Positions 25,232-34,839 of a DNA stretch of 64,000 nt are shown one piece after another. The position numbers and the translations under genes are program-made. The notes under the pieces are model-generated. The model ran no database searches, was not told where the DNA came from, and saw only the letters and a program-made list of their open reading frames with translations. This DNA is from Candidatus Altimarinota bacterium (GTDB taxonomy: Bacteria > Patescibacteriota > Gracilibacteria > UBA1369 > 2-02-FULL-48-14), in contig WFTC01000002.1 of NCBI GenBank assembly GCA_015485665.1, forward strand, positions 1-64,000, read 5' to 3'. Each line of letters starts with the position of its first letter. The first letter of the stretch is position 1.

Positions 25232-26242
25232 CTAAAAGCCAAGCGTCAAGCCAAGAGAATCAAGAATGTCAGTTGATACACTCACGCCAACATCCAAAAT
25301 GGGATCTATTGATTGAGATGAGGTGTCGGAAGTGTCATCGTTATCAGTGTTATAAAGAACAAAATCATAGGCCGGAAGATTTTCACCTTCTCGCATAAAA
25401 GTTGTAATAGACTGACGAGATTCGCCCCATTCATTCACGGCAAGAGAATTAACTTCCACATAAGGACAGGGAAGATTTTCTTCTTGGCTTCTCAAACGAT
25501 AATAAAGAAAGTAGTTTTCCTTTTCAAAAACATTGGTAAGAACCAAATAATTATATTCATGCGTATCTAAAAAGGAACTTATTTCCATATTTGCTGTAAA
25601 ACCTCCGCCGGAAGTATACTTTCCTTGGCGATATTGAGGATCCGCAACAAAAGCTTCCGTACCCAAACTCGTAATTGCAATAGATGGGTGTGGAGGAATA
25701 AATTCAGAGATAGCCTCCGTGTTACCCCCCATACTAAAACCTATAATTTTCCATCTGAGAACATCAATGTTTAAAGAACCTTGAATGGGATTTCCATCAT
25801 TGTCTCCGATATAAAATTCAACCACAAAATCCAAAACGGGCGTAACTGCATCATCTTCAGCGGTATTTTGGTAAAAGAGCGGTAATTGCACAGATTCATT
25901 CTTGGAAAGACGTAAATACTCTTCATTACTTTGATTTTCACAAGGAATAACATCACTTCGTGCATATAAATTCAAGGAAGTTTGTGTGGCATCAAAATAA
26001 TCCAAACTTCGCTCAATTTTTTCTTCATAACCCGGAAGATTTTTTTTAACCATATAAAGCCCTATTTCACTCATTCCTTCCGCTGCATAATTTGCTTGCA
26101 TGCCTGCAATAACCGTACGCATTGCGATTAAATCTCTGTTTACCAAATAATTCACACCCAAACTTATAACAATCAACATGCTCATAAGAAAAAAAGATAA
26201 GAGCAAAGCACTGGCAGAACGAACTTGAATAAGTTTGATCAT
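25232..26242 (-). CDS. PilX-like pilus assembly protein, putative
   Basis: The 336-residue protein has an N-terminal helix (SALLLSFFLMSMLIVISLGVN, about residues 11-31) followed by MQANYAAEGMSEIGLYMVKK. Hydrophobic helix plus an AAEG-type segment is characteristic of PilX and related minor pilus proteins that lack the FTLIE motif. The large outer domain is beta-rich. It overlaps the pseudopilin gene upstream by four bases and is the last gene of the pilus operon. Function inside the pilus is assigned by context. Confidence 0.6.
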   Translation of the reverse strand: MIKLIQVRSASALLLSFFLMSMLIVISLGVNYLVNRDLIAMRTVIAGMQANYAAEGMSEIGLYMVKKNLPGYEEKIERSLDYFDATQTSLNLYARSDVIPCENQSNEEYLRLSKNESVQLPLFYQNTAEDDAVTPVLDFVVEFYIGDNDGNPIQGSLNIDVLRWKIIGFSMGGNTEAISEFIPPHPSIAITSLGTEAFVADPQYRQGKYTSGGGFTANMEISSFLDTHEYNYLVLTNVFEKENYFLYYRLRSQEENLPCPYVEVNSLAVNEWGESRQSITTFMREGENLPAYDFVLYNTDNDDTSDTSSQSIDPILDVGVSVSTDILDSLGLTLGF

Positions 26243-26826
26243 TGATAAAATCTACTGGTAAACATGCTTTCCAATTCAAGTGTAACATCTTCACCCCCGC
26301 CAAAGCGAGAAAGGCTCATATTCACTCTAAGGAAATTTTGAAAATGTGGAAAATCAACATTAGCTTGATTCTCAATTTTATAAGGATTGTCATCGGGAAA
26401 GATTTCAAAGCTTATAAAATCAACAGATGTTCCAACATCATTTAGTTGAATGGCTTCTTCATCGTTCAAACGATAAAAAAGATTGCCCTTATTTTCATTT
26501 TTCAAATCTTCTTCCCAATAAATTTGAATAAGCGATTTTTCATCCGGAGACAGAAGTAAAAGCTCATCTGTTTCCAAAAAATAATCCACCTTTTCACCAA
26601 GAAAACTGTCAGAATTGTAGTAATCAAAATAAATTGAATTCTCATCCATTGCATCTCCTATAAAATTAAAAATATATTCTCCTTCAAACAACATGCTGCG
26701 AGTAGCCGCAACAACTTGCTGCGAACGATTAAAAGTTAAATAAGCAGACATTACAAAAGCTATAAAAATTACAAAAATCGTGATTGATACAACGAGCTCT
26801 ATCAATGTAAATGCCTTTCTTTTCAT
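26239..26826 (-). CDS. Type IV pseudopilin (PilW/GspJ-like)
   Basis: This 195-residue protein starts MKRKAFTLIELVVSITIF, a textbook prepilin leader: cleavage would occur before FTLIE, and the glutamate at position 5 of the mature chain is present. An extended helix and a beta-rich acidic outer domain follow. Size and position in the operon fit a minor pseudopilin of the PilW/GspJ kind. It is four bases overlapped with the next gene and two bases from the previous one. Confidence 0.75.
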   Translation of the reverse strand: MKRKAFTLIELVVSITIFVIFIAFVMSAYLTFNRSQQVVAATRSMLFEGEYIFNFIGDAMDENSIYFDYYNSDSFLGEKVDYFLETDELLLLSPDEKSLIQIYWEEDLKNENKGNLFYRLNDEEAIQLNDVGTSVDFISFEIFPDDNPYKIENQANVDFPHFQNFLRVNMSLSRFGGGEDVTLELESMFTSRFYQ

Positions 26827-26828
26827 TC

Positions 26829-27329
26829 TTATTGCCAGTTAGTAAGTATTGTAGAAAGCGATACTTCCCCACCTCCTCTTTCATCCCAAGAAACAACAGC
26901 TGTGATTCTGAGAGCATCTTCTTCAATAAAAGAAATCAAAATCTTTCGTTTAAACTGAAAACCATCAGACATTTCAACAATGGCATCATCTTCATTGTGA
27001 GAACTCACAGGTACAAGCATCCAATAAGCCTCACCTTTTTCAAGAATATAAAACTCTTTCTCTTTATCTCCCGAAAGTAAAGAGAAATTCGCGCCCCATC
27101 TATCTTCACCTTCATCCCAAGTATAATTTTGAAGCCAGTTTGAATCACGAATATAACGCATAACTTCCAAACCTTCTTGCGCCAAATAAGAAGCTTGTAA
27201 GCTGTATTTATTTTTTGCATTTACACGCAAAGTCATCAAGATTAAACCTGTAATTGCAGTAAAAACCACAGTAACAAATGTAATGGAAAGCAGGATTTCA
27301 AGTAATGTAAATGCTGATTTATTCTTCAT
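26829..27329 (-). CDS. Type IV pseudopilin (PilV/GspI-like)
   Basis: The 166-residue protein begins MKNKSAFTLLEILLSITF, a prepilin leader with the mature glutamate. The helix continues into LQASYLAQEGLEVMRYIRDSN, the AQEGLE-type segment seen in PilV and GspI minor pilins. A short beta domain ends with AVVSWDERGGGEVSL. It overlaps the preceding pseudopilin gene by 11 bases. Confidence 0.78.
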   Translation of the reverse strand: MKNKSAFTLLEILLSITFVTVVFTAITGLILMTLRVNAKNKYSLQASYLAQEGLEVMRYIRDSNWLQNYTWDEGEDRWGANFSLLSGDKEKEFYILEKGEAYWMLVPVSSHNEDDAIVEMSDGFQFKRKILISFIEEDALRITAVVSWDERGGGEVSLSTILTNWQ

Positions 27330-27873
27330 AATTATTTTCTAAACGAACTCTATTTCCAATAGATGAAAAATACAATTGGCGAGACAAATCTTTATCAAGT
27401 TCGTGACGCAAGATAAGACTTGCATCTCCACCAAAATTTGCTCCATATTCATCATAAAGCACCAAAGCTGCATAAGGTGGCACGAACATTGCCCAAATAG
27501 CTTCTTGAGAACCTCCCGCATCAATTTCTTCTACAAAAACAGAGCCTTGCCCAAGACCATAAAGCTTATTTGTTCTTGATTCAAAATCACAATTTTCAAG
27601 AATAGGATTGTAGTCCATCTCAGCCGCACGCGGGAGCTCTCCTTTCTCAAAGTAAGCCCCCAAACAGAGGTAATTCTCATTGCCTGATTTAAATTTGCCA
27701 AAATCAACCATAGCGCGTGATTGATCCAGTAAAGCCAAGCTTTCTTGAGTAACTATATCCACTTCTTGCATAGACCTTGCTCTATTAAAATCAAGAAATA
27801 CAAGACCTGTCATAATACCTATTATTGTTATGACAATGATTACTTCCAACAGAGTAAATGCAGGTTGCTTCAT
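27319..27873 (-). CDS. Type IV pseudopilin (GspH/FimT-like)
   Basis: The 184-residue protein begins MKQPAFTLLEVIIVITIIG, a canonical prepilin N terminus. The following FLDFNRARSMQEVDIVTQES and the beta-rich remainder fit GspH/FimT minor pilins, which help prime pilus assembly. Its start overlaps the pilC stop by four bases. Confidence 0.78.
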   Translation of the reverse strand: MKQPAFTLLEVIIVITIIGIMTGLVFLDFNRARSMQEVDIVTQESLALLDQSRAMVDFGKFKSGNENYLCLGAYFEKGELPRAAEMDYNPILENCDFESRTNKLYGLGQGSVFVEEIDAGGSQEAIWAMFVPPYAALVLYDEYGANFGGDASLILRHELDKDLSRQLYFSSIGNRVRLENNYEE

Positions 27874-29033
27874 ATAACCAAAGTGGAAAGTGAGAAAATG
27901 GGTGCAAGCAGAGCCACAGCCAAGATTCCCACGGCCAAGCCTACAATCACAATCACAATAGGCTCTAAGATACTGGTGAAATTTTCCAAAGCATATTGCA
28001 CTTCTCGTTCATAATGCTTCGCAAGTTTATCTGCAATAAGACCCAATTGTCCCGAATTTTCACCTACCGCAATCATTGCCACCACAGTCTCAGGAAATAA
28101 ATAAGGCGCTTTAGATAAGCTCTCGGCAATTTTACCTCCTCTTTCAACATCATGCTTTAAAATATGCATAAAATCTTTATATAAAGCATTACTTAATGCT
28201 CCACCTGTAATGTCTATAGCTTCATGAATAGGAACTCCGGAATCAAGTAAAATACTTATCAACTGAACAAATTGCGCAAGATTATACTTGCGGATTACTT
28301 TATTCAGCCACGGAACACGCAGCAAATATCCATCAACACGCCTGCGTCCCGCTGCAGTATTGGCATAAAGAGAAAGAATAAGCCCCAACAAAATAATGCT
28401 TATCAAAAGCAACCAAGTAAATTCCACAAAAAAGCGACCGACCGCAAGTACAAACAAAGTCAATTTCGGAAGTTCATAATTAGATTGTGTGAAAAACTGA
28501 TCCAATTTGGGAATAACAACGCTAACTACAATTCCTCCTGAGACAAAAAGAGCAATCAAAACAGTTACAGGATAAATCAAAGCTCCCCTCACTTTCAAAA
28601 ACAGCTCATGAGCCCTTTGTGTTTGATCCGCTAAACGAAACAATAATCCACTCAAATTACCTATTGCTTCTCCACTGCGCACTATTCCGACTTCAGAGGC
28701 TTTAAAAACATCCGGAAACTTTGTCATTGATTGACTTGCTCGCTTCCCTCTCTCAACATCATAAGCAATGGTATTAATTATGCGTGCAAAACGAGGATGA
28801 CCAGTTTTTTTGGATAAAATTTTCAAGGCCTTCATAACTGGAATACCTGCATCCAACATCACTGCCAGCAAGTGGAAAAAATATGATTTTTCTTCAATGG
28901 AAACACTTTGTCTGTCAATAAAAAAATCATTAACTCTGACCGCAAAAGGTTGAGAGGTGGAATCATAAACACCATAAACAACCGTAGTCTCTTTCTCGGA
29001 TGCTTTTTGCAGTGTTGAATCTTGCATCGTCAT
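27870..29033 (-). CDS. pilC: PilC/GspF-type inner-membrane platform protein
   Basis: PilC anchors pilus assembly and recruits the assembly ATPase. The protein (387 residues from the chosen start) holds two GspF domains: the first with FFHLLAVMLDAGIPVMKAL, the second with FVQLISILLDSGVPIHEAI. Membrane helices lie between and after them (VTVLIALFVSGGIVVSVVI, LLLISIILLGLILSLY and ILEPIVIVIVGLAVGILAVAL). An ATG at 29057 would add eight residues and overlap pilO by 20 bases; the ATG at 29033, just after the pilO stop, is preferred. No PilB or PilT ATPase gene is in the window. Confidence 0.88.
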   Translation of the reverse strand: MTMQDSTLQKASEKETTVVYGVYDSTSQPFAVRVNDFFIDRQSVSIEEKSYFFHLLAVMLDAGIPVMKALKILSKKTGHPRFARIINTIAYDVERGKRASQSMTKFPDVFKASEVGIVRSGEAIGNLSGLLFRLADQTQRAHELFLKVRGALIYPVTVLIALFVSGGIVVSVVIPKLDQFFTQSNYELPKLTLFVLAVGRFFVEFTWLLLISIILLGLILSLYANTAAGRRRVDGYLLRVPWLNKVIRKYNLAQFVQLISILLDSGVPIHEAIDITGGALSNALYKDFMHILKHDVERGGKIAESLSKAPYLFPETVVAMIAVGENSGQLGLIADKLAKHYEREVQYALENFTSILEPIVIVIVGLAVGILAVALLAPIFSLSTLVI

Positions 29034-29037
29034 AGAT

Positions 29038-29553
29038 TTACTGATAATAAACGTCAAGATTTACACCGAAAGTTATGCTTTCCGTGTTATTTTGCTGAAT
29101 GGAAATAGATGTAACATTAAGCAATCTGTCCGCAGCTTCAAGCATTTGAAGATATTCAATCAAAGCATCTGAAGTGCCGTTTAAGCTCATTGAAAGTGAG
29201 ATAACATTACCGTAAGTGGCATCTCTACGCATTGAAAAGCTTAGAACTTTGACTTCAAAATCAAGGCTCTCCGCCATATCGGTCAATTCCAATATAAGCT
29301 CATCTTGCTTTATTCCAACAGGCACGGCTTTTTGCAGAGTTTCTTGTATGCTCTTGCTTTTTGCAATCTCTTGAGAGAGTGCATTGAGCTCATCATATTG
29401 AGATTGAAGCGTGAGTAAATTCTCATCAGCAACAGATTTTTCCTCTTTCAAGGAGGCAATATTCTCACGCATGGGCAGCACAAAGAAAACACTGCCGGCA
29501 ATAATAAGTATTAAAAGTAAAATAGAAACAAGCTGTGAAGAATATTTAGACAT
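29038..29553 (-). CDS. pilO: PilO-like pilus alignment protein
   Basis: A 171-residue bitopic protein: a short cytoplasmic tail, one membrane helix (LVSILLLILIIAGSVFFVL), a periplasmic-side coiled coil (ENIASLKEEKSVADENLLTL, continuing to about residue 75) and a ferredoxin-like C-terminal domain. This is the PilO arrangement, and it follows PilN with no gap. PilN and PilO form the alignment complex linking the platform to the rest of the pilus machine. Confidence 0.75.
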   Translation of the reverse strand: MSKYSSQLVSILLLILIIAGSVFFVLPMRENIASLKEEKSVADENLLTLQSQYDELNALSQEIAKSKSIQETLQKAVPVGIKQDELILELTDMAESLDFEVKVLSFSMRRDATYGNVISLSMSLNGTSDALIEYLQMLEAADRLLNVTSISIQQNNTESITFGVNLDVYYQ

Positions 29554-30054
29554 TTATTGTGTATTAATACTTAAATTGAAACTCACAACACTTTGACCAT
29601 CACTAGTTCTACCCTGCGTTATAGATGGCACAAACACATCTGAAAAATCTTCAGATTCATCCAAAGCCCTTATTAAATCGGCAACGGAAGAAGCCGAATC
29701 CGAAAGTCCACTCAGTGTCAACAATCCGGCATCTCCGCCTGACATGGAATTAAAGAAAACAGTAACCGGAGTCAAGCTTTGCAAATCACGAATAACTCCG
29801 GACCACTCCACTCTGCTTGCTTCAACCTTATTCTTGATTTCTTGAGCAATGAACAGTTCTTCAATTTTTTTACGTTTAAGAGTGTCAATCTTTGTTTCAA
29901 GAGTTTCACTGCTCTCAACAAGCTCACTTATATCACCTTTCAAAGTTGCCTGCTTAAAAATAAGAAAAAAAGTATATAAAAGCCCTATAGCAAAGCAAAA
30001 CACCAACAAAGTGGAAAGCAGTCGCCCTCTGGGGGCTTGATAACTATTGTTCAT
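29554..30054 (-). CDS. pilN: PilN-like pilus alignment protein
   Basis: The 166-residue protein has a short N-terminal tail, one membrane helix (LSTLLVFCFAIGLLYTFFLIF), a coiled coil (KGDISELVESSETLETKIDT) and a C-terminal ferredoxin-like domain, as in PilN. It is the first gene of the pilus operon, and only 27 bases separate its start from the divergent RNHCP gene. PilM, which normally precedes it, is absent. Confidence 0.72.
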   Translation of the reverse strand: MNNSYQAPRGRLLSTLLVFCFAIGLLYTFFLIFKQATLKGDISELVESSETLETKIDTLKRKKIEELFIAQEIKNKVEASRVEWSGVIRDLQSLTPVTVFFNSMSGGDAGLLTLSGLSDSASSVADLIRALDESEDFSDVFVPSITQGRTSDGQSVVSFNLSINTQ

Positions 30055-30081
30055 AATGGCGTGAAAAGCTAATCTTCAAGA

Positions 30082-30405
30082 GTGAAGTTTACAGTGATCA
30101 ATGAAGGTTTTCAATGTGAAGCGTGCGGATGCCTTGTCTCACCTCACAAAGGAGGAAGTTGCAGGAATCATTGCACGACTTGTTTAAGCTCAAAACACCT
30201 TGATGTAAATATGCCTGGAGATCGCGCGTCAAACTGTAAAGGTATGATGAAAGCAATAGCAGTCAAACAAGATAAAAAAGGGTGGAGTGTTAAACATAAA
30301 TGTAAAAAATGCGGACATTCAATCTGGAATATGCTTGCTGAAGACGATAATTGGGATAAAGTTATTGCATTAAGCCTCAATCCCGTAGACCCATCCCTAC
30401 TATAA
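30082..30405 (+). CDS. RNHCP-domain zinc-binding protein
   Basis: The 107-residue protein matches the RNHCP domain: FQCEACGCLV, then GGSCRNHCTTCLSSKHLDV, the PGDRASNCKGMM segment and a C-terminal CKKCGHSIW pair. The paired CxxC motifs predict two zinc sites. Family function is not established; a nucleic-acid or RNA-related role is often assumed. The start is GTG at 30082; no in-frame ATG keeps the first strand. It is followed 18 bases later by tilS. Confidence 0.8.
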   Translation: MKFTVINEGFQCEACGCLVSPHKGGSCRNHCTTCLSSKHLDVNMPGDRASNCKGMMKAIAVKQDKKGWSVKHKCKKCGHSIWNMLAEDDNWDKVIALSLNPVDPSLL

Positions 30406-30423
30406 TAATCATATAATCCACTT

Positions 30424-31338
30424 ATGAATCTAACCCTTTATAAAAAAAATCTTCAAAAAAACGGAACTGTTATATTGGGAATTTCCGGTGGAAGCGATTC
30501 CATGGCACTTTGTCACGCAATAATGCATCAATGCAAGGACATTCGCATAATTGCGGCTCATATTGACCACGGATTACGCTCGGAATCAAAAGAAGATGCT
30601 GAATTTGTAAAAAAAGCTATGTCAAAATGGAAGATTGATTGTGAGCATTACAAAGTCTGTCCGCCAAAATCCGGTAATATAGAAGCTTGGGGGCGCAAAA
30701 CAAGATATGATTTTTTTGAAAAACTAAGGAAAAAATATAAGGCAGACCATATTTTGACAGCACATCATCAAGGAGATGATATAGAAACAATACTGATGAA
30801 TTTACTCAGAGGAACACGGGTTAAAGGCTTATCAGGAATGCAAACTGAAAGAAATAAATTGCTCCGCCCTCTGCTATTTACGCCAAAAAGTGAAATACTT
30901 AAATATATAACAACCCACAAAATTCCATTTAGAGAAGATCCCAGCAATAAGGAAGAGCGTTACACTCGCAACTTCTTGCGCAATAAGATAATCCCCATGC
31001 TTACAGATATATATCCGGATTTTCCAAAACGCTGGCAAGCTCAAAAAGAATACTGGACAAACATCCAAAATTATTTTGAAACTCAAGCTCAATGTTTTTT
31101 AAACGCACATCTGAGTAATGAAGGCTTAAATCGCAAAGAGTATAAAAACCTACCCTATCATATGCGCAGCACCGTACTTGAATTATGGTTTAAACAAAGT
31201 ACAGGTTGCCTTGTGCAAAGTTCAAAAGATTTGGCTCGCTGGGACAGCGCAATAATGAAATGGCATACAGGCAAAAAAACAGAGTGGCATAAGAAACGTT
31301 TTCTGATCATAAAAAAAACACATGCTCTAATTGAGTAA
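30424..31338 (+). CDS. tilS: tRNA(Ile)-lysidine synthase
   Basis: TilS attaches lysine to the C34 wobble base of tRNA-Ile(CAU), changing its specificity from AUG to AUA. The 304-residue protein has the PP-loop GISGGSDSMALCHA at about residue 20, AAHIDHGLR, the LTAHHQGDDIETILMNLLRG motif and REDPSNKEERYTRNFLRNKI. It is a short form lacking the full C-terminal domains of E. coli TilS. TATAAT at 30412-30417 lies only six bases before the ATG, suggesting a leaderless transcript. Confidence 0.93.
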   Translation: MNLTLYKKNLQKNGTVILGISGGSDSMALCHAIMHQCKDIRIIAAHIDHGLRSESKEDAEFVKKAMSKWKIDCEHYKVCPPKSGNIEAWGRKTRYDFFEKLRKKYKADHILTAHHQGDDIETILMNLLRGTRVKGLSGMQTERNKLLRPLLFTPKSEILKYITTHKIPFREDPSNKEERYTRNFLRNKIIPMLTDIYPDFPKRWQAQKEYWTNIQNYFETQAQCFLNAHLSNEGLNRKEYKNLPYHMRSTVLELWFKQSTGCLVQSSKDLARWDSAIMKWHTGKKTEWHKKRFLIIKKTHALIE

Positions 31339-31367
31339 TTGGCAGAACGACCTTAACATGATAAAAT
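31339..31367 (+). promoter_or_regulatory. ftsH promoter
   Basis: TTGGCA (31339-31344) and TAAAAT (31362-31367) have the ideal 17-base spacer. The ftsH start at 31410 follows 42 bases after the -10 box. The -35 box begins right after the tilS stop. Confidence 0.65.
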
Positions 31368-31409
31368 GCCTCCACTTATTTGAGAAAGTCATATCTATTT
31401 AATCTATCT

Positions 31410-33257
31410 ATGCCAAGTAAAAAACCCAAAACAGCTAAAAAACCAAACCCTTTATTGTCCCTTATCTTTTTAGCTTTATTCATATCAGGAATATATACAA
31501 TATGGAATCCCATAGGCACCCCTAAAGCTGAAAAAGTAACACTGGATGAATTTATAAAAGATGTTAATGCAGGCGAAGTGGAAGGTCTTGAGCTGGAAGA
31601 TGAGCGCATAAACTATTACTTAAAAGATCAAAGTTCAAAATATACAATCAAAGAAAGAGGTACCAGCATTTATGATCTTTTGAATGGGAGTGATGAAAAT
31701 ATATTAAATAATCTTAGCATTGAAGTGGTAAGCACTTCCTCAAGAGATATCTGGCTAAGTATAGCACCATCTTTGATATTCTTCTTGATGATAATAGGAT
31801 TTTTCTATTTCATGATGCGAGGTGCAAGCAACAGTAATAATCAAGCTTTAAATTTCGGGAAATCAAATGCCAGAATGCATGACAAAGAAAAAAGTAAAAC
31901 AACTTTTAAAGATGTTGCAGGTGTAGATGAAGCAAAAGAAGAGCTGGAAGAAATTGTGGATTTCTTAAAACATCCGAGCAAATATACCGCCATGGGTGCG
32001 AAAATTCCAAAAGGGGTATTACTTGTAGGTCCTCCAGGTACGGGTAAAACCTTGCTTGCACGTGCCATAGCAGGAGAAGCAAATGTACCTTTTTTCAGCA
32101 TAAGCGGTTCTGAATTTGTGGAAATGTTTGTTGGGGTTGGAGCAAGCCGAGTACGAGATCTATTTAAAAAAGCCAAACGGAATGCTCCTTGTATTATTTT
32201 CATAGATGAAATAGATGCTGTGGGAAGGCAGCGCGGAGCCGGAATGGGAGGCGGACACGATGAAAGAGAGCAAACACTGAATCAGATTTTAACTGAAATG
32301 GATGGATTTGACGTTGGTACAAATGTAATTGTAATGGCGGCAACAAACAGACCGGATGTATTGGATCCCGCATTGCTGCGTCCTGGACGTTTTGACAGGC
32401 GGGTTGTAGTTGATAAACCCAGCTTAAAAAGCCGATCTGAAATCTTGAAAGTCCATTCAAAAAACAAACCTATAGACAAAAATATCAATTTAAAACATAT
32501 AGCCCAGCAAACTCCAGGATTTTCAGGGGCAGATCTGGAAAACCTTATGAATGAAGCTGCAATATTAGCCGCCAAACACAATCAAAAAACAATTAAACAA
32601 AAAGATATTGAGCAGTCCATTGAAAAAATATCACTTGGTCCTGAAAGAAAATCAGCAGTTATGAGCGATAAAGAAAAAGAAGTGACTGCTTATCATGAAA
32701 TGGGACATGCCATTGTTGGGCATGTACTTGAAGATTGCGATCCTCTTAAAAAAATAACAATTATCTCCAGAGGAATGGCTCTTGGCGCTACTTGGTTTGT
32801 ACCTGAGGAAGATACTCATCTTTATACAAAACAGAAATTTGAACATGAGATGGCATCATTATTGGGAGGTTATGTTGCGGAAGAAATGATATTCGGACAA
32901 ACTTCAACAGGTCCGTCCAATGATCTTAAACGAGCTTCAAAGATGGCTAGGCAAATGGTAACAAAATATGGCATGAGCTCTCTTGGCCCTGTTGTTTTCG
33001 GAAATGAAAGTGATCAAGTATTCCTTGGTAAAGACTTGGCTCACACAAAAAGTTACTCTGAAAACCAAGCAATGGAAATAGATAAACAAGTGGCAAACTT
33101 TGTAAAAGAAGCTTATCAATTAGCTAAAAAGATTCTAACTGACAACAGAAAGCAGTTCATTAAACTGAGCAAAGAACTATTAAAACGTGAAACTCTAAGC
33201 AGAGAGGAATTTATAGAACTGTTTGAAGGGAAAAAATTGAAGAAAAAAGCCTCTTAG
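31410..33257 (+). CDS. ftsH: ATP-dependent zinc metalloprotease FtsH
   Basis: FtsH is a membrane-anchored hexamer that degrades damaged membrane proteins and short-lived regulators. The 615-residue protein has two membrane helices (about residues 20-37 and 115-135). The AAA module has Walker A GPPGTGKT near residue 208, Walker [13 protein letters not shown] and the second region of homology [12 protein letters not shown]. The protease domain has the zinc motif HEMGH near residue 430. A TTG at 31380 is open upstream, but the ATG at 31410 is preferred. It is followed 14 bases later by hsp20, making a proteostasis unit. Confidence 0.97.
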   Translation: MPSKKPKTAKKPNPLLSLIFLALFISGIYTIWNPIGTPKAEKVTLDEFIKDVNAGEVEGLELEDERINYYLKDQSSKYTIKERGTSIYDLLNGSDENILNNLSIEVVSTSSRDIWLSIAPSLIFFLMIIGFFYFMMRGASNSNNQALNFGKSNARMHDKEKSKTTFKDVAGVDEAKEELEEIVDFLKHPSKYTAMGAKIPKGVLLVGPPGTGKTLLARAIAGEANVPFFSISGSEFVEMFVGVGASRVRDLFKKAKRNAPCIIFIDEIDAVGRQRGAGMGGGHDEREQTLNQILTEMDGFDVGTNVIVMAATNRPDVLDPALLRPGRFDRRVVVDKPSLKSRSEILKVHSKNKPIDKNINLKHIAQQTPGFSGADLENLMNEAAILAAKHNQKTIKQKDIEQSIEKISLGPERKSAVMSDKEKEVTAYHEMGHAIVGHVLEDCDPLKKITIISRGMALGATWFVPEEDTHLYTKQKFEHEMASLLGGYVAEEMIFGQTSTGPSNDLKRASKMARQMVTKYGMSSLGPVVFGNESDQVFLGKDLAHTKSYSENQAMEIDKQVANFVKEAYQLAKKILTDNRKQFIKLSKELLKRETLSREEFIELFEGKKLKKKAS

Positions 33258-33271
33258 TTTAAGATTAAGCC

Positions 33272-33727
33272 ATGAATCAAGTGGGAATAGGACAATTAAA
33301 ACATGCAAAAGCAAGTGGAACACCCACAATTCTTTCAGATACGCCAAGAAAAGTAAAAAAGCAATCAATTAAAAAAAACGTATCTAAAAGACAAGAAGGG
33401 CAACTTGCTGTGGATATTTATCACAGCTCTGATGAAATGATAATAATCTGCCCAATAGCTGGCGTGGATAAAAGAGATCTTAAAGTGGCGATTCAAGATG
33501 ACGTTCTTACAATTCGCGGTGAGCGTAAAAAACTTCCGATAAGTGAAGGTGGGAATGCTCTTGTTCGTGAACTTTACTGGGGAGTTTTTTCAAGATCCAT
33601 CGTGCTTCCTGATCATATAGATCGCAAAGGCATTCAGGCTCGTGTACATGAACACCTATTGATTGTGAGCATACCGAAAACCGAAGATTTCAAAACTCGT
33701 ATCATTCACATCAATGATGAGTCATGA
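33272..33727 (+). CDS. Hsp20/alpha-crystallin family small heat-shock protein
   Basis: The 151-residue protein has a variable basic N terminus of about 45 residues and an alpha-crystallin domain: LAVDIYHSSDEMIIICPIAG, then DVLTIRGERK and SRSIVLPDHIDRKGIQARV, ending with the LLIVSIPK strand. Such proteins hold unfolding proteins for refolding or proteolysis. The C-terminal IxI motif is weak. It lies between ftsH and galU and overlaps galU by four bases, so the three are probably one transcript. Confidence 0.9.
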   Translation: MNQVGIGQLKHAKASGTPTILSDTPRKVKKQSIKKNVSKRQEGQLAVDIYHSSDEMIIICPIAGVDKRDLKVAIQDDVLTIRGERKKLPISEGGNALVRELYWGVFSRSIVLPDHIDRKGIQARVHEHLLIVSIPKTEDFKTRIIHINDES

Positions 33728-34566
33728 ATCCTGAACCTGTGGATACTGCCGTAATTCTATGCTCGGGCTTGGGCTCACGCTTTTTACCTATGACAAAAGC
33801 AATACCGAAAGCCATGCTGCCGATTATTGATAAACCTGTGGTTGAATATTTGGTGGATGAAGCTGTAAAAAGTGGAATAAAACGCATCGTCATAGTAATT
33901 GGTCCGGAAATGGACATAATCAAAAAGCACTTTCAAGCAAACCCAAAACTTGAAGCGCAACTACGCAACAAAGGCAAAGAAGAATTAATTGCCTGCTTGA
34001 ATCCTTTTGAGGAAGTAGAATTTTATTTTTGCTTACAAAATAAACCTCTTGGCGACGGGAATGCAATTTTACAAGCAAAACAATGGATAAACGGACCATT
34101 TGCAGTACTGTTTGGAGATGAAATTGTGGCAAATCCAATTCCAGCTTTAAAACAACTAATTGAATTATATGAAGAAGTTGGAAATTCTGTATTGGCTATA
34201 CGAGAAGTCCCAAAAGAAAAATTGCATTTATACGGCATAATTGACCCTATCAACTCGGAAAGTCGCAATGTAAAAATTAAAAATCTAATTGAAAAACCTT
34301 CAGTAGCCAAAGCACCTTCCAATCTTGGCATAATCGGGAAATATATATGCACAACCAATGTCTTAGATTATTTGGTGAAAGGAAATTTGGATAATAATTA
34401 TAATAGTGGTGAACATCGCTTAATTGATGCATTTAAATACATGATTGAAGATGGAAAAAAGCTAAGTGCCTTGAAAATAAAAGGTGAGCGCTTTGATACC
34501 GGAAATAAAGCCGGCTTGCTTGGTGCAAACTTATATTTTTCTCAAGATCATAAAGATTTTAAATAA
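33724..34566 (+). CDS. galU: UTP-glucose-1-phosphate uridylyltransferase
   Basis: GalU makes UDP-glucose from UTP and glucose-1-phosphate, feeding glycan and cell-envelope synthesis. The 280-residue protein has the nucleotide-binding signature GLGSRFLPMTKAIPKAMLPI near residue 14, followed by IDKPVVEYLVDEA. It also has PFAVLFGDEIVANP, the GIIDP and LIEKPS segments, and GERFDTGNKAGLLGA near the end. Length and motifs fit a normal bacterial GalU. The sugar transferase at 35901 may use its downstream products. Confidence 0.93.
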   Translation: MNPEPVDTAVILCSGLGSRFLPMTKAIPKAMLPIIDKPVVEYLVDEAVKSGIKRIVIVIGPEMDIIKKHFQANPKLEAQLRNKGKEELIACLNPFEEVEFYFCLQNKPLGDGNAILQAKQWINGPFAVLFGDEIVANPIPALKQLIELYEEVGNSVLAIREVPKEKLHLYGIIDPINSESRNVKIKNLIEKPSVAKAPSNLGIIGKYICTTNVLDYLVKGNLDNNYNSGEHRLIDAFKYMIEDGKKLSALKIKGERFDTGNKAGLLGANLYFSQDHKDFK

Positions 34567-34579
34567 CATCACATTTAAA

Positions 34580-34699
34580 ATGAAACTTCTTCTTTCCACA
34601 TCTTTACTAGGTCTTTTACTTCTCACAGCATGCCAAACTCCATCTCCGGAAGATATACCTGAAGTTGGAAATACGGTTACAGCTCCGCAACTCAATTAA
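34580..34699 (+). CDS. Tiny lipoprotein
   Basis: The 39-residue precursor MKLLLSTSLLGLLLLTAC is a complete lipoprotein signal with the cysteine at residue 18. The mature part is only about 22 residues, proline- and threonine-rich. It starts 14 bases after galU and is followed by an AT-rich terminator. Function unknown; size is like entericidin-type lipoproteins. Confidence 0.6.
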   Translation: MKLLLSTSLLGLLLLTACQTPSPEDIPEVGNTVTAPQLN

Positions 34700-34708
34700 A
34701 ATCTGCAA

Positions 34709-34730
34709 CCTTAAAGCTTTTATTTTAAGG
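34709..34730 (+). terminator. AT-rich terminator-like hairpin
   Basis: CCTTAAA (34709-34715) pairs with TTTAAGG (34724-34730) across an 8-base loop and is followed by ATTTTAT. It would end the ftsH-hsp20-galU-lipoprotein transcript. The stem is weak. Confidence 0.4.
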
Positions 34731-34777
34731 ATTTTATAAGCAGCAACATCAAAGACGAAAATGCCAAGTCATGGATA

Positions 34778-34806
34778 TTGATAAAATAGAAGATTTTTGC
34801 TAAAAT
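34778..34806 (+). promoter_or_regulatory. Promoter of the TPR gene
   Basis: TTGATA (34778-34783) and TAAAAT (34801-34806) have a 17-base spacer, 33 bases before the ATG at 34840. Confidence 0.6.
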
Positions 34807-34839
34807 AAAGAGATATCTCAAAAAATAAACACAAAAAAA

